Source of the DNA: Amycolatopsis viridis
Lineage (GTDB): Bacteria > Actinomycetota > Actinomycetes > Mycobacteriales > Pseudonocardiaceae
DNA: 64,000 bases
NCBI RefSeq assembly: GCF_011758765.1
Contig: NZ_JAANOU010000001.1
Location: 868,001 to 932,000, forward strand
Direction: 5' to 3'
Part shown: piece after piece, positions 57,519 through 64,000 of the stretch
Position numbering within the stretch: position 1 is the first letter of the stretch
Layout: each line of letters opens with the position of its first letter
Notes under the pieces: model-generated
Database searches by the model: none
What the model was told of the DNA's origin: nothing
What the model saw: only the letters and a program-made list of their open reading frames with translations
Made by a program: the position numbers and the translations under genes

Positions 57519-58910
57519 ATGCCGGTGACCCTGCGGCGGCTGCTCGCCGATCCCGCCCTCGGGCTGCGCGTCCTGGCCGGGGAGTCCGGGCTGGACCGCC
57601 CGGTCGGCTGGGTGCACGTCAGCGAACTGGACGACCCGACGCCGTTCCTCGAAGGCGGTGAACTGCTGCTCACCACGGGACTGCGCCTGGTGAGCGACGC
57701 CGCGTACGTGGCGCGGCTGACCGGACGAGGGCTGGCCGGCCTGGGGTTCGGCATCGGCCTCAGCCACGCCGAGGTGCCACGCGAACTTGTGCGAGCGGCG
57801 GTCGCGGCCGGCATGCCGCTGCTCGAGGTGCCGCGGCGCACGCCGTTCATCGCGATCAGCAAGGCCGTGTCGGCGGCGCTCGCCGCGGACTCCTACGCCG
57901 AGGTCACCGCCACCAACGCGGCCCAGCAGGAGCTGACGCGCGCGGCGTTGCGCGGGCCGGATGCCGCGGTGCGGCGCCTCGCGCGGCTGCTCGGCGGGTT
58001 CGTCCTGCTGATCGACCGGCGCGGGGCGGTGGTGCGCGCCGCGCCGGCCGCCGCGGCCACCCGGCTGGCGTCGGTCACGGCTGAGCTGGCGCGGTTGCAC
58101 GGCGGCCCGGCGAGCGCGAGCTTCGAGGTGGACGGGCAGCACGTCGTCGTCCAGGTGCTGCGGCACCAAGGGTTCCTCGTGGCCGGGCGGCCCGAGCCGT
58201 TCGACCGGACCAGCCGGTACGTGCTCAGCGCCGCCGCTTCGCTGCTCACGCTGGCCCTGACGCGGGTGCGCGGCGTCGAGGACGCCCAGCGGCGCCTGCG
58301 GACCGCCCTGATGCGGCTGCTGCTGGCCGGGCAGCGTGCGCTGGTCGGGGAGATCGTCGAGCTGCCACCGGAACCGGTGGAGGTGTTCGCGCTGACCGGA
58401 CCGGCCGAGCAGGTGCTCGACGCGCTCGACGGCGGTCCGGCGTTCTGCGCGGAGCTGGACGGGTTCGTGGTGGCGATCGCTCCCGAGGGGTACCGGATGG
58501 CGGGGCTGACGGGCGGCGTCGCGGCAGCACGGGGGTACGCCGATCTGGCTGCCGCGCACCGGCACGCGGTTGGTGTGGCGGCGACCGCGGAGCTGGTGCG
58601 GTTCCGTGGTGACCTGGTGTCGTTGCTGCCGGCAGAGGACGCGCAAGCGTTCGCGGCCATGGTGCTGGAGCCGGTGGCGCGGCACGACGCGGCCGGGCGG
58701 GGCGACCTGCTGGTGTCGCTCGCGGAGTGGTTGCGGTCGCACGGGCAGTGGGACGCGGCGGCCACCCGACTGGGCGTGCACCGGCACACGCTGCGGAACC
58801 GGATGGCGAAGGTGGCCGAGCTGACCGGCCGGGACCTGGACGACCCGGACGTCCGGACGGAGTTGTGGATGGCGTTGCGGCTGCGGGGACTCGTGCCCGG
58901 CGGTGCCTGA
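57519..58910 (+). CDS. PucR-family transcriptional regulator
   Basis: 463-residue regulator. Residues 1-120 are the PucR N-terminal domain (LGLRVLAGESGLDRPVGWVH, SELDDPTPFLEGGELLLTTG). The C-terminus carries the PucR-type helix-turn-helix, LVSLAEWLRSHGQWDAAATRLGVHRHTLRNRM, followed by the DLDDPDVRTELWMALR cap. PucR proteins sense purine or amine metabolites. ATG 57519 is used; the longer frame reaches back across the divergent promoter. It probably controls the aldehyde dehydrogenase. Confidence 0.92.
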   Translation: MPVTLRRLLADPALGLRVLAGESGLDRPVGWVHVSELDDPTPFLEGGELLLTTGLRLVSDAAYVARLTGRGLAGLGFGIGLSHAEVPRELVRAAVAAGMPLLEVPRRTPFIAISKAVSAALAADSYAEVTATNAAQQELTRAALRGPDAAVRRLARLLGGFVLLIDRRGAVVRAAPAAAATRLASVTAELARLHGGPASASFEVDGQHVVVQVLRHQGFLVAGRPEPFDRTSRYVLSAAASLLTLALTRVRGVEDAQRRLRTALMRLLLAGQRALVGEIVELPPEPVEVFALTGPAEQVLDALDGGPAFCAELDGFVVAIAPEGYRMAGLTGGVAAARGYADLAAAHRHAVGVAATAELVRFRGDLVSLLPAEDAQAFAAMVLEPVARHDAAGRGDLLVSLAEWLRSHGQWDAAATRLGVHRHTLRNRMAKVAELTGRDLDDPDVRTELWMALRLRGLVPGGA

Positions 58911-58956
58911 GCCGGATTCCGCACCCGGTCCCGGACGGGCGGCTTAGGGTCGGGGG

Positions 58957-59892
58957 GTGTCTGTGCGCGAGCTGGTGGTGCTGGGGACCGGGAGCCAGGT
59001 GCCGACCCGGACGCGGAACCACAACGGGTACCTGCTGCGGTGGGACGGCGAGGGGTTGCTGTTCGATCCGGGGGAGGGCACGCAGCGGCAGATGCTGTTC
59101 GCCGGAGTGGCGGCGAGTTCGATCACGCGGATCTGCCTGACCCACTTCCACGGCGACCACTGCCTGGGAGTGCCGGGCGTGGTGCAGCGGCTGTCGCTGG
59201 ACGGGGTCCGGCATCCCGTGACCGCGCATTTTCCGGCGTCCGGCGCGGAGTACTTCGGGCGGTTGCGGCGGGCGAGTGTGTTCCACGAGACGGCGGAGCT
59301 GGTCGAGGCGCCGGTTTCGGAGCCGGGGGTGATCGCGCGCGGAGCGTTCGGTGAGCTGGTGGCCCGGCGGCTGTCGCATCCGGTGGAGTCGTTCGGGTAC
59401 CAGCTGGTCGAGCCGGACAACCGGCGGATGCTGCCGGAGCGGCTGGCGGCGCTCGGCGTGTCGGGTCCGGCGGTCGGGCGCATGCAACGCGAGGGCTTCG
59501 TCGAGCTCGACGGGCGCCGGGTCGAGCTGGCCGAGGTGAGCGAGCCGCGCCGGGGCCAGCGGTTCGCGTTCGTCATGGACACCCGGCTGTGCGACGGGGT
59601 GTTCGAGCTGGCCGATGGGGCCGATCTGCTGGTGATCGAGGCGACGTTCCGCTCCGCGGACGCCGCGCTGGCCACCGAATACGGCCACCTGACGGCGGCA
59701 CAAGCCGGGCGGGTGGCGGCCGAGTGCGGGGTGCGGAAGCTGGTGCTGACGCACTTTTCGCAGCGCTACGCCGACCCGGAGCAGTTCCGCGTCGAGTCGG
59801 CGGAGACCTTCGGTGGCGAGATCGTGGTGGCCGAGGACCTGGGGCGGGTAGCGGTCCCGGCACGACGGACGACCCGGTCGGCGGCCGGCTAG
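58957..59892 (+). CDS. rnz: ribonuclease Z
   Basis: 311-residue tRNA 3'-endonuclease of the metallo-beta-lactamase fold. [19 protein letters not shown] is the usual N-terminus, [10 protein letters not shown] the zinc motif, [13 protein letters not shown] and LTHFSQRY the later His ligands, and FVMDTR the Asp. Some actinobacterial homologues are mis-called MBL hydrolases, but the layout is RNase Z. GTG 58957 lies 6 nt after TAGGGT (58945-58950), a leaderless start. It converges on the SARP gene. Confidence 0.92.
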   Translation: MSVRELVVLGTGSQVPTRTRNHNGYLLRWDGEGLLFDPGEGTQRQMLFAGVAASSITRICLTHFHGDHCLGVPGVVQRLSLDGVRHPVTAHFPASGAEYFGRLRRASVFHETAELVEAPVSEPGVIARGAFGELVARRLSHPVESFGYQLVEPDNRRMLPERLAALGVSGPAVGRMQREGFVELDGRRVELAEVSEPRRGQRFAFVMDTRLCDGVFELADGADLLVIEATFRSADAALATEYGHLTAAQAGRVAAECGVRKLVLTHFSQRYADPEQFRVESAETFGGEIVVAEDLGRVAVPARRTTRSAAG

Positions 59893-59974
59893 GGAGTGCC
59901 GACAGTGGTGTGCGTGGCGGTGCGGGGTAGCGCCGCCCACCGCAAGCGGCCGGGGCTACCGGTCCGCCCGGCCG

Positions 59975-62900
59975 TCAACCAGCACTATCCACTGTGGATG
60001 GTGGCTCCGTGGGGATGGTCGCGGCCTGCACCGGGTCCAGCGCTCTGCCGTCGGCGAAGTGGACCTCGAACTGGTGGCGGCCGAGGGTGGTGGTGAGCCG
60101 GGCCGCGATGCGGTCGACGTCGTGCCGTTCGGCGGCGGGTAACGGCGCACCGGTGGCTTCGCGGAGAGCAGTGGCTGCGCCCAGGAGCCGGGCGGCGTGG
60201 CCGGCCCGGCCGGCGAGACCCCAGGCGCCCGCAGAACCTTCCAGCGCCAGCGCGATCGCGCGGGGGTCGCCGGTGTTGCGGGCCGCCGTCAGGCCTTCCG
60301 CGTGCAGGGCCAGCGCCGCCCGGACGTCACCCCGCTGCTCGGCGGTGAACCCCAGCTCCGCGAGGATCAGAGCCACCCCGGGTTCACCGTCCATCCGGCG
60401 GCACCAGTCGAGCCACCGGCGCAGGTGCGCGTCCGCCTCGTCGAGCTTGCCCTGCCGTCGCGCGCTCAGGCCCAGCCCCACCTCGGCGAACTGCTCGCCG
60501 CGCTTGTGGGAATGCCGTGCGGCCAGCCGGCGTGCCCGCTCGTGGAAATCGTCCGCGGCCGCGAAATCGCCCTGCAGCAACGCGATCCGGCCGAGACCGG
60601 ACAGCTGGTACGACGCCTCCGTCCACATGCCCAGCTCCTCGGCGTTGCGCAGACCCTCGCGGTGCAGTTCGGCGGCGCGCGGGTAATCACCGGCGATTTC
60701 CGCCAGCGAGCTCAGCACCTCGCGCGTCTTCACCACACCCCACCGGTCCCCGAGGTCGGTGAACAGGGCCGCGCTCGCCTCCGCGTCCCGCCGCGCCGCC
60801 GCGAGGTCACCCCGCGGCCGTGCCTGTGCGGCACGCGTGCACAAGGCCGCGGCGACACCCCACCGGTCTCCCAGCGCGCGGAACCCCGCCAGTGCGCGGT
60901 TGATGCGCTCGGCAGCGGTCGGCAGGTCGCCGGAGCCGATCAGGCTCATCGTCAGGAACCAGCGCGCCCGCGCCTGACCGGGCGGATCGTCCAGGTCGTC
61001 GTACCACGCCAGGACCTTGTCGGCTTGCTCGGACAACCCCGGTTCGTCTCCGAGCTGCGCCGCGAACCCCGCCTGCCACGCCTGCGCGCGCGCCCACAGC
61101 AGCGTCGGCGCCGGACCGTCGACCGCGAGGGCGGCCGTGATCGACCGGTGCCCCTCCCGCAGCCGTCCGCGGAGGAACCAGTACCAGCTCAGCGCGTTCA
61201 CCAGCCGCAGAGCGTGCTCGGCCTGCCCGTGCCGCACGGCGTGCTCCAGCGCCGCCCGCAGGTTCGCCGCATCCGCGTCGAGCGCGTCGAGCCAGCCCCG
61301 CTGATCAGCACCGCGCAGCCCGGGCTCGGCCTCCTCGGCCAGCGCCAGGTAGTGGTCGAGGTGCCGCTGTCGTTCGGTCCCGGTCTCGCCGGCCTCGGCG
61401 AGCCGCTCCAGCCCGTACGCGGCGACGGATTCGAGCAGCCGGTACCGCGGGCCGGATGGTGTCTCGATCATCGCGACCAGCGACTTGCCGACCAGCCGTG
61501 CGAGCACGTCGGCACCGCCGCACACCGCCTCAGCCACGGCCAGGCCGCAGCTGTCGGCCTGCACGGCGAGGCGCCGCAGCGCCCGCCGTTCGTCGTCCGT
61601 GAGGAGTTCCCAGCTCCAGTCGATCACCGCCCGCAAGGTCTGTTGCCGGGCCGGCGCACCGCGGTGGCCGTGCGCCAGCAACCGGAATCGGTCGTCCAGT
61701 CGTTTCCGCAGCTCGTGGACACCCAGCGCCCGCGCCCGGGTGGCCGCCAGCTCCAGGGCCAGCGGCAACCCGTCGAGCCTGCGGCAGATCTCCGCCACCG
61801 CCGCCGCGTTGTCCGCCGTCCGGGCTGTTCCGGCCCGGACGGCGAACAACTCGGCGGCACTCGCCGGATCGAGCGGCGGCACCGCGTACAGGACCTCACC
61901 GGCCAGGCCGAGCGGCTCCCGGCTGGTGGCGAGGATCCGCAGACCCGGCGCCGCGCCGAGCAGCGTGCGGACGAGTGCGGCGACCTCGTCCGCCCGGTGC
62001 TCGCAGTTGTCCAGCACCAGCAGGAGACGCTTCGCGCGCAGCGCCTCCGCCAGCTTCGTGTCGTCGCGCACGTCGAGCACCGTGGCCACGAGGGTGGCCG
62101 GCGGGCCCTGGTGCCCGGCGAGCTCGGCGAGCCACACCCCGTCGGGCGCGCCGCCGCCGGCCCGGGCGGCGACGGCCAGCGCCAGCCGGGTCTTGCCCAC
62201 CCCGCCCGGCCCGGTGAGGGTGACCAGGCGGTGCGCGGCGAGCAGGTCGCCCACCTCGGCCTGGTGCACCTCGCGGCCGAGCAACTCGCCCACCGGCGCG
62301 GGCAGGTTGCCGGCCGGCCACGGGTCCAGCGCCGGATCCTGGGTCAGGATCGCCCGGTGCAGCGCCGCCAGCTCCGGGCTCGGGTCCTGACCCAGCTCGT
62401 CCGCCAGCCGCGCTCGCAGATCGGCGAACCCCGCGAGCGCCTCCGCCGGGCGCCCCGCCGCGTACAGGGCACGCAGGTGGACCGCCCGCAGCCGTTCGCG
62501 GAGCGGGTGCCGGTGCACCAGCTCGCCCAGCTCGTCGGCGAGTCCGGCGTGCTCGCCGAGGTCGAGCCGGACCTCGGCGTACTCCTCCAGCGCGGCCAGC
62601 CGCTGCTCCTCCAGCTGCTGGGCGAACGGCCGCGCGAACTCCTCGTCGGCGAAGTCCGCGTACGCCGGGCCCCGCCACAACCCCAGCGCCTCGGCGAACA
62701 ACGCCGATTTCGCGCGGGCGTCACCGGCCGCCCGCGCCTGCTCGACCAGCACCGTGAAGCGGTCCGCGTCCACCGCCTCCGGCTCGGCGCGCAGCAGGTA
62801 GCCCGGTGGCCGCGACACCACCAGACCCCGGCCGCCGGGCTCGGCCTGCTCCAGCACCCGCCGCAGTTGCGACACCTTCGTCTGCAACGCCGCCGCCGGG

Positions 62901-63073
62901 TTCACCGGCAGCTCACTACCCCATACGTCGTCGATCAGCCGGCTCGCCGCCACCGGCCGTCCCCGTCGCCCGATCAGATCCGCGAGCAGCGCGCGGATCT
63001 TCCGCTCGGGCACGCGAACGGGCAGCCCGTCCGCTCCCCACACCGTCAGCGGGCCGAGCACCCCGAATCGCAC
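59975..63073 (-). CDS. AfsR/SARP-family regulator with BTAD, NB-ARC and TPR domains
   Basis: 1,032-residue regulator. Residues 1-90 form the OmpR-type DNA-binding domain (VRFGVLGPLTVWGADGLPVR). The bacterial transcriptional activation domain (BTAD) spans about 95-245. A STAND NTPase follows: LTGPGGVGKTRLALAVA is the P-loop, LLLVLDNCEH is Walker B, and ILATSREPLGL is the sensor. The last 400 residues are TPR-like repeats. GTG 63073 lies 6 nt after TACCCT (63080-63085), a leaderless start. It is divergent from the imine-reductase-like gene. Confidence 0.92.
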   Translation of the reverse strand: MRFGVLGPLTVWGADGLPVRVPERKIRALLADLIGRRGRPVAASRLIDDVWGSELPVNPAAALQTKVSQLRRVLEQAEPGGRGLVVSRPPGYLLRAEPEAVDADRFTVLVEQARAAGDARAKSALFAEALGLWRGPAYADFADEEFARPFAQQLEEQRLAALEEYAEVRLDLGEHAGLADELGELVHRHPLRERLRAVHLRALYAAGRPAEALAGFADLRARLADELGQDPSPELAALHRAILTQDPALDPWPAGNLPAPVGELLGREVHQAEVGDLLAAHRLVTLTGPGGVGKTRLALAVAARAGGGAPDGVWLAELAGHQGPPATLVATVLDVRDDTKLAEALRAKRLLLVLDNCEHRADEVAALVRTLLGAAPGLRILATSREPLGLAGEVLYAVPPLDPASAAELFAVRAGTARTADNAAAVAEICRRLDGLPLALELAATRARALGVHELRKRLDDRFRLLAHGHRGAPARQQTLRAVIDWSWELLTDDERRALRRLAVQADSCGLAVAEAVCGGADVLARLVGKSLVAMIETPSGPRYRLLESVAAYGLERLAEAGETGTERQRHLDHYLALAEEAEPGLRGADQRGWLDALDADAANLRAALEHAVRHGQAEHALRLVNALSWYWFLRGRLREGHRSITAALAVDGPAPTLLWARAQAWQAGFAAQLGDEPGLSEQADKVLAWYDDLDDPPGQARARWFLTMSLIGSGDLPTAAERINRALAGFRALGDRWGVAAALCTRAAQARPRGDLAAARRDAEASAALFTDLGDRWGVVKTREVLSSLAEIAGDYPRAAELHREGLRNAEELGMWTEASYQLSGLGRIALLQGDFAAADDFHERARRLAARHSHKRGEQFAEVGLGLSARRQGKLDEADAHLRRWLDWCRRMDGEPGVALILAELGFTAEQRGDVRAALALHAEGLTAARNTGDPRAIALALEGSAGAWGLAGRAGHAARLLGAATALREATGAPLPAAERHDVDRIAARLTTTLGRHQFEVHFADGRALDPVQAATIPTEPPSTVDSAG

Positions 63074-63104
63074 CTCACCAGGGTAACGACGACCACCGAC
63101 AGAA

Positions 63105-63123
63105 AACCGGAACCGAACCGAAA
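63105..63123. promoter_or_regulatory. AACCG direct repeats in the SARP/IRED divergent promoter
   Basis: AACCGGAACCGAACCGAAA contains three AACCG units spaced 6 and 5 bp. SARP proteins bind short direct repeats near the -35 region. The repeats lie between the SARP and imine-reductase-like start codons and are candidate binding sites for the SARP protein. Confidence 0.4.
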
Positions 63124-63147
63124 GCGGTGCGCTCCAGGGTGGACGGC

Positions 63148-64000
63148 ATGGAAACACCCGGTACCAACGTGGCCGTGCTCGGTCTCGGCGCGATGGGGCA
63201 GGCGCTCGCCGCCGCCTTCCTCGGCGCCGGTCACCGCACCACGGTCTGGAACCGCACCACGGGGAAGGCGAAATCCCTGGTCGAGGGCGGTGCACACGAA
63301 GCCGCCACGGTCGAGCAAGCCGTCGCCGCGGCCCCGCTGGTCGTCGTGTGCCTGCTCGACAACGCGGTCGTCACCGACGTACTCGCCGGCACCGACGTGG
63401 CCGGCCGGACCGTGGTGAACCTGACCAACGGCACCCCGCGGCAGGCTCGTGAACTCGCGGAATCGTTCGCCTGCCGGGGTGCCGAGTACGTCGACGGCGG
63501 CATCATGGCCGTCCCGCCGGGCATCGGCACCGACCAGGCGCTGCTGCTGTACTCCGGCTCGCAGCCCGCGTTCGACCGGTACCGCGACACGCTCGCCGTC
63601 CTGGGTACGCCGCAGTTCCTGGGCACCGAGCCCGGGCTGGCCGCGCTGTCCGACCTGGCCCTGCTGACCGGCATGTACGGCCTGTTCGGCGGGGCGTTGC
63701 AGGCGTTCGCCCTGGCCGGTTCGGGGGGCGTGGCCGCACGTGACTTCGTGCCGATGCTCCAGCAGTGGCTCGCCGCGATGGCGACGAATCTGCCGCGCTT
63801 CGCCGAGGAGATCGACACCGGCGACTACGCCACCGGGGTGGTCTCGAACCTGGCGATGCAGGCCGCGGCCTTCCCGAACCTCATCCACGTCAGCAGGGAA
63901 CAGGGCCTGCGCCCCGACCTGCTGATGCCCCTGCACGCGCTGATGACCGAGCGCGTCGCCGGCGGCCACGGTGCCGAGGACTTCACCGGCATCGTCGAAC
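63148..64000 (+). CDS. imine reductase-family NAD(P)-binding protein (partial)
   Basis: 284 codons lie in the window and the C-terminus runs off the right edge. VAVLGLGAMGQALAAAFLGA is the NADPH Rossmann loop, with WNRTTGK binding the 2'-phosphate; VVVCLLDN and VVNLTNGTPRQARELAE follow. VDGGIMAVPPGIGT is the diagnostic imine reductase segment, and the Asp of LSDLALL corresponds to the catalytic acid of IRED enzymes. These enzymes reduce cyclic imines; the natural substrate is unknown. It may be controlled by the divergent SARP regulator. Confidence 0.88.
   Translation, partial: METPGTNVAVLGLGAMGQALAAAFLGAGHRTTVWNRTTGKAKSLVEGGAHEAATVEQAVAAAPLVVVCLLDNAVVTDVLAGTDVAGRTVVNLTNGTPRQARELAESFACRGAEYVDGGIMAVPPGIGTDQALLLYSGSQPAFDRYRDTLAVLGTPQFLGTEPGLAALSDLALLTGMYGLFGGALQAFALAGSGGVAARDFVPMLQQWLAAMATNLPRFAEEIDTGDYATGVVSNLAMQAAAFPNLIHVSREQGLRPDLLMPLHALMTERVAGGHGAEDFTGIVE

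Noticed and set aside
1-64000. tRNA, rRNA, insertion sequence and phage features
   Set aside because: No tRNA cloverleaf, transposase, integrase or terminal repeats were recognised on reading both strands; a covariance-model search would settle the RNA genes.

Overview
This window is high-GC actinobacterial chromosome. The gene set fits the Pseudonocardiaceae, most likely Amycolatopsis: citrate synthase back to back with pdxH, actinobacterial integration host factor (mIHF), an EspG/PPE/DUF3558 type VII secretion cassette, LGFP-repeat exported proteins, an AfsR/SARP regulator, an ECF42 sigma factor and many TetR regulators. The genus is inferred from content and style, not from a marker gene. 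No rRNA, tRNA, CRISPR array, insertion sequence or prophage was seen.

Layout. 1-13.6 kb: a partial citrate synthase II, pdxH, an MFS exporter, two regulator/enzyme modules (MarR with SnoaL-like and SDR; TetR with metallo-beta-lactamase), sugar epimerase, amidohydrolase, an inverted array of 21-bp intergenic repeats, acyl-CoA dehydrogenase with TetR, a PfkB kinase, and the main citrate synthase gltA with a strong terminator. 13.7-26.5 kb: photolyase, a secreted C39-like peptidase, acyl-CoA ligases, thioesterase, mIHF, isochorismate synthase, phosphopantetheinyl transferase, a second acyl-CoA dehydrogenase, and an enoyl-CoA hydratase/ligase/TetR operon. 26.5-31.8 kb: a decayed stretch, then an operon on the minus strand for type VII secretion substrates (PE-like protein, DUF3558 lipoprotein, PPE protein, EspG). 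Its first part is tandemly duplicated with an exact 1,289-bp offset, and one PPE copy is broken. 31.8-35.8 kb: acetyltransferase, DtxR-type regulator, flavin monooxygenase, alcohol dehydrogenase, RpiR-like regulator.

35.8-44 kb: two very large exported proteins with different beta-propeller heads but the same LGFP-repeat tail. They flank a small membrane protein, a TetR regulator and a glutaredoxin. 44-64 kb: a PRISE-type reductase, purC, an EmrB-like pump under a MerR-type promoter, LysR, MarR, HxlR and MocR regulators with their targets, a membrane protein with rhomboid, ECF42 sigma with its YCII partner, aldehyde dehydrogenase with PucR, ribonuclease Z, a large SARP/AfsR regulator, and a partial imine-reductase-family gene.

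Two themes run across the window. About eighteen genes have a TANNNT -10 hexamer exactly 6-8 nt before the start codon, so leaderless transcription looks common and settles several starts. Many regulators are preceded by clean inverted or direct repeats that look like their own operators. The best candidates for less-described biology are the duplicated PE-like/DUF3558/PPE/EspG cassette, the propeller-LGFP protein pair (one with a 14-bp hairpin over its ribosome binding site), and the inverted 21-bp repeat array.
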